Assembly (NCBI GenBank): GCA_002699125.1
Contig: PABI01000067.1
Coordinates: 1 to 64,000 of the forward strand
Length of the DNA: 64,000 bases
Direction of reading: 5' to 3'
From: Anaerolineaceae bacterium
Lineage (GTDB): Bacteria; Chloroflexota; Anaerolineae; Promineifilales; Promineifilaceae
Below the pieces are notes generated by a model. It had not been told where the DNA came from. It did not search any database and saw only the letters and a program-made list of their open reading frames with translations. Both the position numbers and the translations under genes were made by a program. Of the stretch, positions 8,982-18,178 are shown piece by piece; the stretch's first letter is position 1, and each line of letters starts with the position of its first letter.

Positions 8982-10556
8982 GTGACAGAACAATCAGACA
9001 AGAAACCCACCTTTGAACGAAACATGCTCCAGACCGCCAAAGGCGGGGGATTTTTGGCTGCGGGCAGCCTGTTTGAGTTTGGCATCCGGTTTGTTGTTGC
9101 CTTTTTGCTGGCGCGTGTGTTAGGTGCGGCCGAATACGGCATGTACAACCTGGCCATCAGTGCGGCCGTCATCGTTGCCAGCCTCTCTGCCCTGGGTATG
9201 GACGACGGCATGATCCGCTACATTGCCATGATGGTGGGCCAGCGGGATGAAAAAGGGGTGTGGGGCACCCTGCAGATTGGCTTTGGCGTTGGCGTGGTAA
9301 TGAGCCTTCTAACCGGCGTTGGCCTTTACCTTTTGGCTGAACCAGTTGGCCTGCGCATCTTCCACGAGCCGGATCTGGTGCCGCTGCTGCGCATATTTAG
9401 CTTCATCATTCCGCCGCTGACCTTGAGCAATATCCTGGTTGGAGCAGCCCGTGGCTTCAAGCGCATGGATTATTCAGCGCTGGCCGAAAACGTGATCCAG
9501 TTTGTCATCCGGCTCGTTTTGATTGGCATTCTGGCACTGCTGGGCCTGAACGTGTTTATGGCCTCCATCGTCTTTGGCCTGTCTGAGCTGGCAGCCACGC
9601 TCGCGCTCATCTATCTGCTGCACAAACAATTCTCGTTCAAGCGCCCCATCCGCGAAGCGCGCCGCGACACGCGGGAAATCTTTGCCTTTGCCCTGCCGTT
9701 TTGGCTGTCCGGGCTGCTTTCTAAATTTCGTAAAAACATCCAGGCAGTTTTGTTGGGCACGCTTAATACTGTTGCTGGGGTTGGCGTGTTTGCCATCGTC
9801 AGCAGCATCAATCTGGTGGGGCGTATCAGCTACCAGTCGATCATTGCCTCGGTAAAACCGTTTCTGGCGGAGCTGTATTCCCAAGGGAACATCAAGCAGA
9901 TGGGCCAACTTTACCAGACGACAACGCGCTGGACGCTGATGACCAACCTACCAATTTTTCTCATCATGGTGCTGTTTCCTGAGCAGCTTCTGATCATTTT
10001 CGGCGAGAGCTTTGTGGTGGGTGCCTCGGCGCTGGCTATTCTGGCTTATGCCGAGCTGGCTAACGCGGGCACCGGCATTTGCGGCTCCATCATCGACATG
10101 ACCGGCTATACCAAGTTGAAGCTGGTCAATTCAGTGGTGTGGGTGCTGCTGCTGTCGGTGACCAACGTGCTGTTGATTCCGCCGTGGGGTGTGGTGGGTG
10201 CGGCCGTTGCCACCCTGATTTCCACCACAGCCATCAATTTGCTGCGCGTTGCTGAAGTCTGGTTTTTGCTCAGGCTCCAGCCCTACAATCGCACCTTCCT
10301 CAAACCAGTTGCTGCGGGCGTGGGCACTTATTTAGCCGCCCGCCTGTTGGCGCAATGGTTTTCGGCTGATGCCACGCTGATTCATGCCATCCTGCATATG
10401 GTGTTTGTGCTGATTGTGTATGCCGGACTCGTTTTCTTGCTGCGGTTGACTCCGGAAGACAAAACCGTGCTGCTGCGGATGAACGATCGGGCAGTCGTTT
10501 TATGGGCGAGAGGACGGGCCAGGTTAAACGGCCGTCTCCCAGCCCAATCGGGATAA
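8982..10556 (+). CDS. Wzx-like lipopolysaccharide/exopolysaccharide flippase
   Basis: The 524-residue protein is a polytopic membrane protein of the MATE/MOP flippase superfamily (polysaccharide_synt type). It has about 12-14 hydrophobic segments, the N-terminal block GGGFLAAGSLFEFGIRF, and ARVLGAAEYGMYNLA in the first helical pair. It would move undecaprenyl-linked repeat units across the cytoplasmic membrane. The start is a GTG at 8982 with AGGTG upstream, 4 bases after the Wzz-like gene. The C-terminal 40 residues are charged and cytoplasmic. Confidence 0.92.
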   Translation: MTEQSDKKPTFERNMLQTAKGGGFLAAGSLFEFGIRFVVAFLLARVLGAAEYGMYNLAISAAVIVASLSALGMDDGMIRYIAMMVGQRDEKGVWGTLQIGFGVGVVMSLLTGVGLYLLAEPVGLRIFHEPDLVPLLRIFSFIIPPLTLSNILVGAARGFKRMDYSALAENVIQFVIRLVLIGILALLGLNVFMASIVFGLSELAATLALIYLLHKQFSFKRPIREARRDTREIFAFALPFWLSGLLSKFRKNIQAVLLGTLNTVAGVGVFAIVSSINLVGRISYQSIIASVKPFLAELYSQGNIKQMGQLYQTTTRWTLMTNLPIFLIMVLFPEQLLIIFGESFVVGASALAILAYAELANAGTGICGSIIDMTGYTKLKLVNSVVWVLLLSVTNVLLIPPWGVVGAAVATLISTTAINLLRVAEVWFLLRLQPYNRTFLKPVAAGVGTYLAARLLAQWFSADATLIHAILHMVFVLIVYAGLVFLLRLTPEDKTVLLRMNDRAVVLWARGRARLNGRLPAQSG

Positions 10557-10566
10557 GGATATTTTC

Positions 10567-11586
10567 ATGGAACAAGGACCCATCTACATTGGTGGCTTAG
10601 ACCGCTGTGGCAAAACAACGATGCGCGCCTTTTTGGTGTCACATCCCAACATTGCCATTCCGGCCGTTGGCTCCAACATGTGGACCTATTTTTATGGCCA
10701 ATATGGCGATCTGGCCCAGCCGAACAATTTCGAGCGCTGCCTGACCGCGCTGCTGCATTACAAACATGTCCGCTTTTTACAGCCAGACCCCGAGCGCATC
10801 CGCCAGGAATTTTGGCAAGGTGAACCAACCTACGCTCGTCTGTTTGCCTTATTCCTCATCCATTTTGCCGAGCGTGAGGGCAAGCCGCGCTGGGGTGCCC
10901 AAACCGGCCTCATCGAGCGCTACGCGCCGCAGCTTTTTGCCGCTTATCCTGGCCTGAAAATCATCCACATGCTGCGCGATCCGCGCGACCGGTATGAAGC
11001 GTCTTTGGCCCGTTGGCCAGAGGGTAAAGGCCGGGCCGGTGGGGCAGTGGCTCGCTGGCTTTACTCCACGCGTTTGGCGGAGCAGCACGTACGGAATTAT
11101 CCGGGGCAGTACAAGATTGTTCGGTTTGAGTCGATGGTTTCCCAGCCAGAAGATACGCTGCGCGATGTGTGCGCCTTTTTAGGCGAGACCTTCATGCCAG
11201 AGATGCTGCGCATGGATGGGGCGCTGCGGCAGCGGGACCGGCTGCTGAAAGATACAGAATTGACACTGGGAGAATGCCCGGTTTCGCCAAAGTATATTGG
11301 CGGATTTCGCGGCAAAGTTCCCTTACGAGAGATTGCTTTCATGCAGCTGCACGCCGGGCGCAAAATGCGAGCGTACGGCTACGATTCAGATCCACTCTAT
11401 TTTTCGGGGAAGGATTGGCTGAAATTTATCTTGGGCACCTGGCCAAACCAGGTCGTTCGTCTGGGGGCCTGGCTCACTGTGGAAATGCTTCAGCAGCATT
11501 TTCCGGGCTGGGTAGGGCGCACGCCGGGTCAGCGCATGATTATCGAGGAACCGTATCAGCCGGTAAACCAACTGGAGACGACGTAA
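10567..11586 (+). CDS. sulfotransferase-family protein (paralog 1)
   Basis: The 339-residue protein belongs to a PAPS-dependent sulfotransferase family with four close paralogs in this window. The 5'-phosphosulfate loop is GLDRCGKTTMRAFLVSHPN (about residues 10-28) and the 3'-phosphate site is MLRDPRDRY (about 135-143). The shared block FYGQYGDL...NNFERCL lies between them. Two deviations matter. The loop reads CGK where family members usually have SGT, and the RWGDKS block of the other paralogs is RWGAQT here. It may therefore have altered chemistry or be a sulfo-acceptor specialist. It starts 10 bases after wzx, and the next paralog begins directly at its stop. Confidence 0.85.
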   Translation: MEQGPIYIGGLDRCGKTTMRAFLVSHPNIAIPAVGSNMWTYFYGQYGDLAQPNNFERCLTALLHYKHVRFLQPDPERIRQEFWQGEPTYARLFALFLIHFAEREGKPRWGAQTGLIERYAPQLFAAYPGLKIIHMLRDPRDRYEASLARWPEGKGRAGGAVARWLYSTRLAEQHVRNYPGQYKIVRFESMVSQPEDTLRDVCAFLGETFMPEMLRMDGALRQRDRLLKDTELTLGECPVSPKYIGGFRGKVPLREIAFMQLHAGRKMRAYGYDSDPLYFSGKDWLKFILGTWPNQVVRLGAWLTVEMLQQHFPGWVGRTPGQRMIIEEPYQPVNQLETT

Positions 11587-12477
11587 ATGATGGAGCAAGA
11601 GCCCATTTACATTGGCGGATTGGCACATTCGGGTAAAACGCTGCTGCGCCGGATACTTTCAGCCCAGCCCACCCTGGTGATCTCCCGTAAAACTAAAATG
11701 TGGGATCGTTTTTATAACCAGTTTGGCGATTTGCGCCGCCCGCAAAACTTTGAACGCTGTTTGGCAGCGATGCTGAAAAACAAGCAGGTGCAATCTCTGG
11801 CTCCGGACGAAGCGCGGCTTCGCGCGGAGTTTTGGCAAGGAATGCCTAGCTATGCCCGGTTGTTTGCTTTGTTTCAGGCGCATCATGCCGAACGGCTGGG
11901 CAAAACGCGCTGGGGCGTGCAGCTGGGCTTTGCTGAACGGCTGGCCGACCCTATTTTTGCCGCGTTTCCTCAGGCCAAAATGATTCATATGATTCGCGAC
12001 CCGCGTGACAGGAATACGGCCGTTAAATCCATCACCCAACACCGGCTGGGCAAAACCGGCTGGTCCACCGCTTGCTGGCTCTACTCTGTTGGTCTGGCCT
12101 GGCGTAACCAGAAAAGATATTCCGACAATTATTTGGTGGTCCGGTATGAATCGCTTATCGCCCAGCCGGAAGAGACGCTGCGCCAGATTTGCGACTTTTT
12201 AGGCGAGCCGTTTGTGCCCGAGATGTTGGCGGTAATGGGGGAGGAAGATACGGCCGTTTCCCCCGCTGCACCATCGCTCACCAAGCAAGAAATCGCTTTT
12301 ACCCAATCGGTTGCCCGACGCTACATGCTGGCCTTTGGCTACCATCCGCTGAAGCCACAACTTTCGCTGCGCGATTGGCTGCAATTTTACCTGGTCGATT
12401 GGCCTGCCAACTGGGTCGTCCTGGCCTATTGGTCCGTTTTCAAAGCGCGATCCATCGGCAAATACGTGAGGAGCTAG
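11587..12477 (+). CDS. sulfotransferase-family protein (paralog 2)
   Basis: The 296-residue paralog starts at the base after the preceding stop codon (TAA then ATG), so translation is probably coupled. Its 5' loop is GLAHSGKTLLRRILSAQP, again with GK instead of GT, and the 3'-phosphate site is MIRDPRDRN at about residues 135-143. The RWGDKS block is RWGVQL. It is shorter than its sisters because the region after PEML (about 60-70 residues with the ISTxSIGRF segment) is reduced. Divergence of two key blocks suggests changed substrate or loss of activity, which sequence alone cannot decide. Confidence 0.83.
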   Translation: MMEQEPIYIGGLAHSGKTLLRRILSAQPTLVISRKTKMWDRFYNQFGDLRRPQNFERCLAAMLKNKQVQSLAPDEARLRAEFWQGMPSYARLFALFQAHHAERLGKTRWGVQLGFAERLADPIFAAFPQAKMIHMIRDPRDRNTAVKSITQHRLGKTGWSTACWLYSVGLAWRNQKRYSDNYLVVRYESLIAQPEETLRQICDFLGEPFVPEMLAVMGEEDTAVSPAAPSLTKQEIAFTQSVARRYMLAFGYHPLKPQLSLRDWLQFYLVDWPANWVVLAYWSVFKARSIGKYVRS

Positions 12478-12482
12478 TCTTT

Positions 12483-13466
12483 ATGGAACGTGGACCCATC
12501 TTCATTGCCGGTTTGGAACGGAGCGGCACCAGCTTGATTTATGCCCTGTTGGCTTCTCACCCGCGCATCGCCATGACGCGCCGTACCAACCTGTGGACCT
12601 ACTTCTACAACCAGTACGGTGATCTGAGCCGGCCGGAAAATTTTGAACGCTGCCTGAGCATGATGATGCGCTACAAGCGGCTGGTGGTGCTGGAGCCAGA
12701 CGCCGACAGGCTGCGCGAAGATTTTTGGCAGGGAGAACCGACATACGGCCGTCTCTTTGCCCTCCTTGAAGAACAGGTAGCACAACGCAAAGGCAAACCG
12801 CGCTGGGGCGACAAATCGCTCAATACCGAGCGTTACGCTGAGCCTATTTTTGCTGCTTACCCCGGAGCCCGCATTCTGCACATGATTCGCGACCCGCGCG
12901 ACCGCTACGCCTCCGTTTTGGCTCGTTGGAAGAGCCGCCGCGGCGGTGTGGGGGCCGGCACGGCCATGTGGCTCTCCTCCGTCAGCCTGGCCGAGGCAAA
13001 CCGTAGATGCTTTCCGTCGCAGTACAAAATCATCCGCTACGAAACGTTGGCTACCAAACCAGAAGAAACCCTGCGCGAGATTTGTGCCTTTATCGACGAA
13101 GAATATGCGCCAGAAATGTTGACCATGCGTGGGGCTAAAACGTTTCGTGAACAGGGCAGCAACAGCTCGTATGGGCAGCGCCAACCGGGCGTGATTTCTA
13201 CGAATTCAATCGGCCGTTTTCGTCAGGTGTTATCGGCCAACCAGATTGCCTTTATCCAAAACCAGGCTGGGGAGGAGATGTTGGCCTATGATTATGAATT
13301 GGATGTGGTGGAACGGCCGTTCAGCCAGCGCCTCCGTTTTTCACTGCTTGATTGGCCATTGAACCTGGCCCTGTTAACTGCCTGGCGCGTGCGCTACCGC
13401 ATCAGGCAGCAAACAAAAACACCGCTGCCCGCCTACCGCATCGTCGCTGAACCAAACGCGTCGTGA
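12483..13466 (+). CDS. sulfotransferase-family protein (paralog 3, canonical motifs)
   Basis: The 327-residue protein starts at ATG 12483, by alignment of its MERGPIFIAGLERSG start with the sister proteins. The reading frame is open further upstream to 12189, but that part lies inside paralog 2. It has canonical sulfotransferase motifs: GLERSGTSLIYALLASHP for the 5'-phosphosulfate loop, RWGDKS, and MIRDPRDRY for the 3'-phosphate site. The C-terminal block VISTNSIGRFRQ is shared with paralog 5. The predicted role is transfer of sulfate from PAPS to hydroxyls of the polysaccharide or its lipid-linked precursor. Confidence 0.88.
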   Translation: MERGPIFIAGLERSGTSLIYALLASHPRIAMTRRTNLWTYFYNQYGDLSRPENFERCLSMMMRYKRLVVLEPDADRLREDFWQGEPTYGRLFALLEEQVAQRKGKPRWGDKSLNTERYAEPIFAAYPGARILHMIRDPRDRYASVLARWKSRRGGVGAGTAMWLSSVSLAEANRRCFPSQYKIIRYETLATKPEETLREICAFIDEEYAPEMLTMRGAKTFREQGSNSSYGQRQPGVISTNSIGRFRQVLSANQIAFIQNQAGEEMLAYDYELDVVERPFSQRLRFSLLDWPLNLALLTAWRVRYRIRQQTKTPLPAYRIVAEPNAS

Positions 13467-13493
13467 CTTTGTAGTTACCTTATAAGAGAAACT

Positions 13494-14954
13494 ATGTCTA
13501 TTGCCGGCTCAATCTTTAACCATCAACAAAAAAGTAGAAAGTTGACCAGACAGCAGCTTCTGTTTCTCAGCTTGTTTGGGCTGGGGCTGTGCGTCGTTGT
13601 TGCCTATCTGGTTGTGGCCGACCTGTGGCCCTTTGCCGTGGCCATCGTGCTTGCCCTGCCTGTTTTTGTGCTGCTGCACCGTTACCCGCTTGCCGGTTTG
13701 TTCGTCTGGTTACTGTTGGCGCAATTTCTGGTCGTCACTGACAGCAGCATGCTCCGCAGGATGTATTGGCTCATTCATCGCGCCTTGCCCCCAATCACCA
13801 TTGGCATCATTTTGTTGAGCCACATGCTGCACATTCACAAGCGCAAGCTGCCCAAACTTGGCGGAGCCGAACTGCTCATGGCCGGATATCTGGTTGTTAC
13901 CCAACTTTCTGTCATTTACTTGAGCGATGACGTGTCGGCCAACGCAATCTACATTTATGATCGCATCTTTGTGCCGATGTGCCTCTACTTGCTCATCCGC
14001 CTGATGCATCCGACCGAGCAAGACTTGCGACGGCTCATCCCGTTTTTGATCTTGGTTCTGCTTGCCCAGTCGGTCATTGGCATTCTCTCCTGGTCTGCGC
14101 CGCAGATGCTGCCTGGTGCCTGGCTGGATCGGGCCGGTTCGCGCACCACCGGCTCGCTGCAATCTTACAGCGTATTTACTGTCGTCGTTGTTACTTGTGG
14201 CTTGCTAATTTTGCAAAGCGCCCTGAACCATGACATGGGCAAAACAAGGCGGCGGCTTCAGTACCTTTTATTTGGTCTGGCATGCTTCATGATCTTTTTC
14301 TCCTTTTCTCGGGGCAGTTGGCTGGCGGGGCTGGTTGTCTTAATAGGACTGGCCGCTTTATATCGACGGTTTATTATCCGGTTTGCCCTTGTTACGATCC
14401 CTGTCGTTGCTATTTTGCTTAGCGCCGGAGCGCTTGGCGCTTATGCGGATTGGGCCAGCCAGCGGTTTTATTCGGAACAGTCAGAAGAAGCAGCATTAAG
14501 CCGGCTGCCCATCTACTATGCCTCTTACCGCATGTTTGAAGAGAAGCCGGTAGTGGGCTGGGGCTATGGTAATTTTGACCGCTTTGACCGCCTCTTCCAG
14601 GAGCGGGTAGGCGATCTGGTCAATCCGGTGAAGGACCATGCCTCGCACAATTTGTACCTGACCATTCTGGCCGAGCAGGGAATTGTGGGTATTTTCTTTT
14701 ATTTGGCACCGATGTTTTGGTGGCTGGTGCTGTCGGTAAGGGCGTATTCTAAGCTGCCTGCAGAAGGTTTCTGGAGCCGCAAATTATTGGTCATTTTCTG
14801 GCTGCTGCTCCTTTTTCACTTCATCGTCAACAATTTTTCTAACATGCGGGTGGTTTATGGCCTGGGCTTGTGGTGGATCACGTTGGGTTTTATTGGCGTG
14901 ATGGTTTCGCGCAGCCTTTCGGCGGAGGCAAACCAACCGGAGGTGCGCCAATGA
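13494..14954 (+). CDS. O-antigen ligase/Wzy-polymerase family membrane protein
   Basis: The 486-residue protein has about 11-12 transmembrane segments and a large extracytoplasmic loop before the last ones. It contains the Wzy_C/WaaL signature: VVGWGYGNFDRF at about residue 353 and DHASHNLYLTILAEQG at about residue 381. With Wzx and Wzz homologs in the same operon it is most likely the polymerase of the repeat units, though a ligase role cannot be excluded. Its stop overlaps the start of the next sulfotransferase by four bases (ATGA). Confidence 0.88.
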   Translation: MSIAGSIFNHQQKSRKLTRQQLLFLSLFGLGLCVVVAYLVVADLWPFAVAIVLALPVFVLLHRYPLAGLFVWLLLAQFLVVTDSSMLRRMYWLIHRALPPITIGIILLSHMLHIHKRKLPKLGGAELLMAGYLVVTQLSVIYLSDDVSANAIYIYDRIFVPMCLYLLIRLMHPTEQDLRRLIPFLILVLLAQSVIGILSWSAPQMLPGAWLDRAGSRTTGSLQSYSVFTVVVVTCGLLILQSALNHDMGKTRRRLQYLLFGLACFMIFFSFSRGSWLAGLVVLIGLAALYRRFIIRFALVTIPVVAILLSAGALGAYADWASQRFYSEQSEEAALSRLPIYYASYRMFEEKPVVGWGYGNFDRFDRLFQERVGDLVNPVKDHASHNLYLTILAEQGIVGIFFYLAPMFWWLVLSVRAYSKLPAEGFWSRKLLVIFWLLLLFHFIVNNFSNMRVVYGLGLWWITLGFIGVMVSRSLSAEANQPEVRQ

Positions 14955-15886
14955 CCACTGCTTTGGAACGGCTGTGGGTTAGCTGGCTCAATTCGGACCG
15001 TTGGCGTGCCTTTGCCAAAGAAGGTCCCGGGGCCAGGGTGCTGCGGAGCCCCGTCTACCGCAAACTGGGTACAGTCCGGCGGTATGCCCTGACGGCGTAT
15101 AAAACCTACCGCCAGCCTGCTCTTTTTCAAGAGGTGAAGTCGTTTTGTATGTTCATCGGCCAGGTAAAGAGCGGCGGTACGCTGCTAGGCTCGCTGTTGG
15201 ATGCTCATCCCAACGTGGTGCTGGCCGACGAAATTGATGCATTGCGCTATGTTTCTGCCGGGTTCAAGCGGGACCAGATTTTTCACCTGCTGCTGCGGGG
15301 GGCAAAGCGCGAGGCGCTGCGCGGGCGGATTACGGCGCGTCGCCTGACACCGTATTCTTTGGCGGTGCCCGATCAATGGCAGGGACGCCACAAAAAGATC
15401 AAGGTCATTGGCGACAGCAAGGCAGGGCCATCGACCCGGCAGTTTGGGCAGGAGCCGCAGCTTTTGGACCAGTTGCGGACGACGATGGCTTCGGTTGATT
15501 TGCGGATCATCCAGGTTGTGCGCAATCCGTACGATCCCATCAGCGCCATGATGGTGCGCGGCGGGCGCAGTTTTGAGAATGCCATTGACCATTATTTTGA
15601 CTACTGCCACACGTTGGTCAAACTGCGCAAGCGTTTGCCTGATGCGTGCCTGACGGCCGTTCGCTACGAAGCTTTTGTGCAGCAGCCCCGGCAAACGCTG
15701 GCTGATTTGTGCCAGTTTGTAGGAATTGAGGCCCATGACGCCTATCTGGAAGCGTGCAGCGACATTGTGAAACCAACGCCCGACCAGTACCGGCAGATGG
15801 TGGATTGGACGCCTCACTGGATTGGCGTGGTCCGTGACAGAATCGATCAGTTTGATTTTTTGGCGGGCTATACCTATGAGAATTGA
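14951..15886 (+). CDS. sulfotransferase-family protein (divergent, paralog 4)
   Basis: The 311-residue protein starts at ATG 14951, overlapping the Wzy stop as ATGA. It is a more distant sulfotransferase than the other four. The 5' loop is IGQVKSGGTLLGSLLDAHPN (about residues 65-84), with SGG instead of SGT. The 3'-phosphate site is QVVRNPYDPISAM at about 192-204. A basic N-terminal extension of about 60 residues precedes the fold. The C-terminal region DWTPHWIGVVRDRIDQF resembles Stf0/sulfotransferase_3 tails. It is likely a carbohydrate sulfotransferase acting on another position of the same polymer. Confidence 0.8.
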   Translation: MTTALERLWVSWLNSDRWRAFAKEGPGARVLRSPVYRKLGTVRRYALTAYKTYRQPALFQEVKSFCMFIGQVKSGGTLLGSLLDAHPNVVLADEIDALRYVSAGFKRDQIFHLLLRGAKREALRGRITARRLTPYSLAVPDQWQGRHKKIKVIGDSKAGPSTRQFGQEPQLLDQLRTTMASVDLRIIQVVRNPYDPISAMMVRGGRSFENAIDHYFDYCHTLVKLRKRLPDACLTAVRYEAFVQQPRQTLADLCQFVGIEAHDAYLEACSDIVKPTPDQYRQMVDWTPHWIGVVRDRIDQFDFLAGYTYEN

Positions 15887-15890
15887 TGCC

Positions 15891-17378
15891 ATGACACCTT
15901 GTACCTATGAAAAAATACAGGCATTGGAAGCGGTAACCCGGCTGTTTTTTGCTCTGAATGAGGCGGGGGTGCGATATTGCCACTGGAAGAGTAATGTGCG
16001 GCTGGATGAGGCGTTAAACGGCCGTACCGATCTCGATCTCCTGGTGGACCCGCAGGATGGCCCGCTGTTCCGCCAAATTCTACGCGAACATCAGGTGAAG
16101 TCGCTGCTGGCCGCACCCGGTAAGCATTATCCCGGCATTGAAAATCATTTGGGGTACGATGCCGCCAGCGGCAAGCTGTTCCATCTGCACGTTCATTACC
16201 AGCTCGTTTTGGGCGAGCAGTACGTCAAAAATTATCATCTGCCCATCGAGGAAGAGATTTTTTCCTCCGTTTGTTTGCCTCAGGGCGTGTTGGTGCCGCC
16301 CCCTGCTGTTGAGCTGGTCATTCTTTGCTTGCGGGCACTGCTCAAATATCGGGATCGGGACGTGGTGAAAGATGTTTTTTCCATCCGTTCGCCTGGGCTG
16401 CCGGGACACATTCGCGAGGAAATTGAGTGGCTGTGGCAGCACACAACGCCCGAGGAAGTTGCAGAAGCGGTGCAGCAGCTCAACCTCGTTTCTGAAGAGA
16501 CGGTTTTTGCCTTTTTGCAGGTGGTTCTAGCGGAAACCAGAGATGGTTGGCAAATGTTATGGCTGCGGTCCCAGGTACGGCGGGCGTTACGGCCGTATCA
16601 ACGCCATCCTCGCCTGTGGGCCTCGCTGCTTTATTTCCGCGAACTGTGGCGGCAGCGCCAAAGCCGCCCGCGGCGCAAAATGACATTATGTGCCGGTGGC
16701 CGCACGCTGGCCCTCATTGGCGCCGACGGCGCGGGCAAATCGACGATGTGCCAGCTTATTACCGATTGGCTGAGCTGGAAGCTGGACGTGCAGCTGTATT
16801 ACTTGGGCAGCAAGCAGCCGTCACGGCGCAGTGAGCTGCTTTACCTGCTTTTCCGAGCGATGCGGCGCGGCCAGCGTACCGTGGCCGGCTGGCTGGGGCA
16901 GGGCAGTTGGCTATCACAATGGCTGGGGCAGCTGCGCCGGATTGTGCGCTACAGCCACCATCTTTCTATTGGCCGGGACCGACTGCGCCGTTACCGGGAG
17001 AGTCGAGCGAAAGCGCAAACGACCGTTGTTATTTATGACCGGTATCCACTGGCAGCACTGCTGGATGGCCCCAAAATTTACCTGAACGGCCACGCCAACC
17101 GGGTCGGACGACTCTTTGCTGCTGCTGAACAGGGCATTTATCGCCAGATTAGCCCGCCGCGCCATTATCTGCTGCTTAACGTCAGCCCGGAGATCTCTTT
17201 GCAGCGCAAGCCGGACCATGATCCAACGGCCGTCACCGCCAAAGCCCAATTTCTTACCCGGTTTGCTGCTGAAATGGAAGGTGGCGACGAGCAAGTAAAC
17301 CTGTTAACCATCAATGCCGATCTGCCGTTTGAAGAAGTTGAACGCCAATTGAAAACGGCCGTCTGGCAGGTACTGTAA
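15891..17378 (+). CDS. nucleotidyltransferase-like plus thymidylate-kinase-like two-domain protein
   Basis: From ATG 15891 the protein has 495 residues; an in-frame ATG at 15876 overlapping the previous gene would add five. The N-terminal half (about 15-230) resembles nucleotidyltransferase-fold proteins: RYCHWKSN near the start, then GRTDLDLLVD with the metal-binding DxD. The C-terminal half has a P-loop GADGAGKST (about 277-285), YDRYPLAAL (the DR motif of dTMP-kinase-like enzymes) and a LID-like segment LNVSPEISLQRKP. Similar two-domain proteins occur in polysaccharide clusters, but no specific reaction is known to me. It sits first in a run of three kinase-like genes. Confidence 0.72.
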   Translation: MTPCTYEKIQALEAVTRLFFALNEAGVRYCHWKSNVRLDEALNGRTDLDLLVDPQDGPLFRQILREHQVKSLLAAPGKHYPGIENHLGYDAASGKLFHLHVHYQLVLGEQYVKNYHLPIEEEIFSSVCLPQGVLVPPPAVELVILCLRALLKYRDRDVVKDVFSIRSPGLPGHIREEIEWLWQHTTPEEVAEAVQQLNLVSEETVFAFLQVVLAETRDGWQMLWLRSQVRRALRPYQRHPRLWASLLYFRELWRQRQSRPRRKMTLCAGGRTLALIGADGAGKSTMCQLITDWLSWKLDVQLYYLGSKQPSRRSELLYLLFRAMRRGQRTVAGWLGQGSWLSQWLGQLRRIVRYSHHLSIGRDRLRRYRESRAKAQTTVVIYDRYPLAALLDGPKIYLNGHANRVGRLFAAAEQGIYRQISPPRHYLLLNVSPEISLQRKPDHDPTAVTAKAQFLTRFAAEMEGGDEQVNLLTINADLPFEEVERQLKTAVWQVL

Positions 17379-17380
17379 TT

Positions 17381-18178
17381 ATGATCATTGAGTTTATTGG
17401 AGCGCCCGGTGCGGGTAAAACGACGCTTTTACCGGCGGTGGCTCACTTTTTTGAATCACGCGGCTGCCGCGCCTACACGGTGGTCGGAGCGGCCCGACCC
17501 TTTGCCTGCCGCACGATTGCCGGCAAGCTGGTGCAGTGGCTGGCTCCGGCGGTGTTAAAACGACCGTTACTTTGGCGCGTTTTTTACCTGCACAGCGTCG
17601 GGCACCGGCTGAGCTTTATAGCGCAGCGTCCCGGCCTGGTGAGACAGATGCTGGCCAGCCAACGTGGCCGACCCGCCGCTGCCGACACGCAGCAGCGGCA
17701 GGTGCTTCCTTGGCTGTTTCGCCACATGGGTTACCACAAATTCCTGCACCACCATGCCCGCCATGATGAGGTGCTCCTGTTTGACGAGGGCTTCAGCCAC
17801 CGCGTGGTGCAGCTTTTCACGTCCAGCGCTGAAAAACCGGACTCGACCCAGATTGCCGCCTACATTAATCGGCTGCCGCCGCCGGATTTGCTTATTCATG
17901 TGCAGGCGTCAGCGGCCGTTTGCGAACGGCGCATTTATGAACGCGGCTTGTGGCAGCGGGCCCAGCACAAAGAACCGGCCGAGATTGCCCAATTTGTGTG
18001 CCATGCCCATGAGGCGGTTGAGCTGGCCGTGGCCCATGCCCGGCATAAGCAGTGGCAGGTCCTGCAAGTGGCGAATGACGGCGTGGATTTAACGGCCGTT
18101 CAAACAAATCTGCATCAACAGTTGGCCCAAATCTCGCTGGGAAGGCAGCCGGTGTGGGAGGTGCAAACGGCCGCATGA
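17381..18178 (+). CDS. P-loop kinase-like protein
   Basis: The 265-residue protein begins with a Walker A motif, FIGAPGAGKTT at about residues 5-15, directly after its start. A Walker-B-like VLLFDEGFSHRVVQ lies at about 129-142, and an arginine-rich LID-like stretch VCERRIYERG follows at about 175. The architecture fits a small-molecule kinase of the dTMP/adenylylsulfate-kinase-like fold. It lacks features that would let me call it CysC. The gene starts 3 bases after the preceding kinase and overlaps the next gene by four bases. Its substrate is unknown; phosphorylation of a sugar precursor or of APS would both fit the neighbourhood. Confidence 0.65.
   Translation: MIIEFIGAPGAGKTTLLPAVAHFFESRGCRAYTVVGAARPFACRTIAGKLVQWLAPAVLKRPLLWRVFYLHSVGHRLSFIAQRPGLVRQMLASQRGRPAAADTQQRQVLPWLFRHMGYHKFLHHHARHDEVLLFDEGFSHRVVQLFTSSAEKPDSTQIAAYINRLPPPDLLIHVQASAAVCERRIYERGLWQRAQHKEPAEIAQFVCHAHEAVELAVAHARHKQWQVLQVANDGVDLTAVQTNLHQQLAQISLGRQPVWEVQTAA

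Noticed and set aside
12189-12482. N-terminal extension of sulfotransferase paralog 3
   Set aside because: The frame is open but lies entirely within paralog 2 in another frame. Alignment to sister proteins puts the start at 12483.
17381-18178. Assignment as APS kinase (cysC)
   Set aside because: The P-loop fits, but I cannot find the family-specific APS-binding residues and the length is larger than usual, so only a general kinase call is made.
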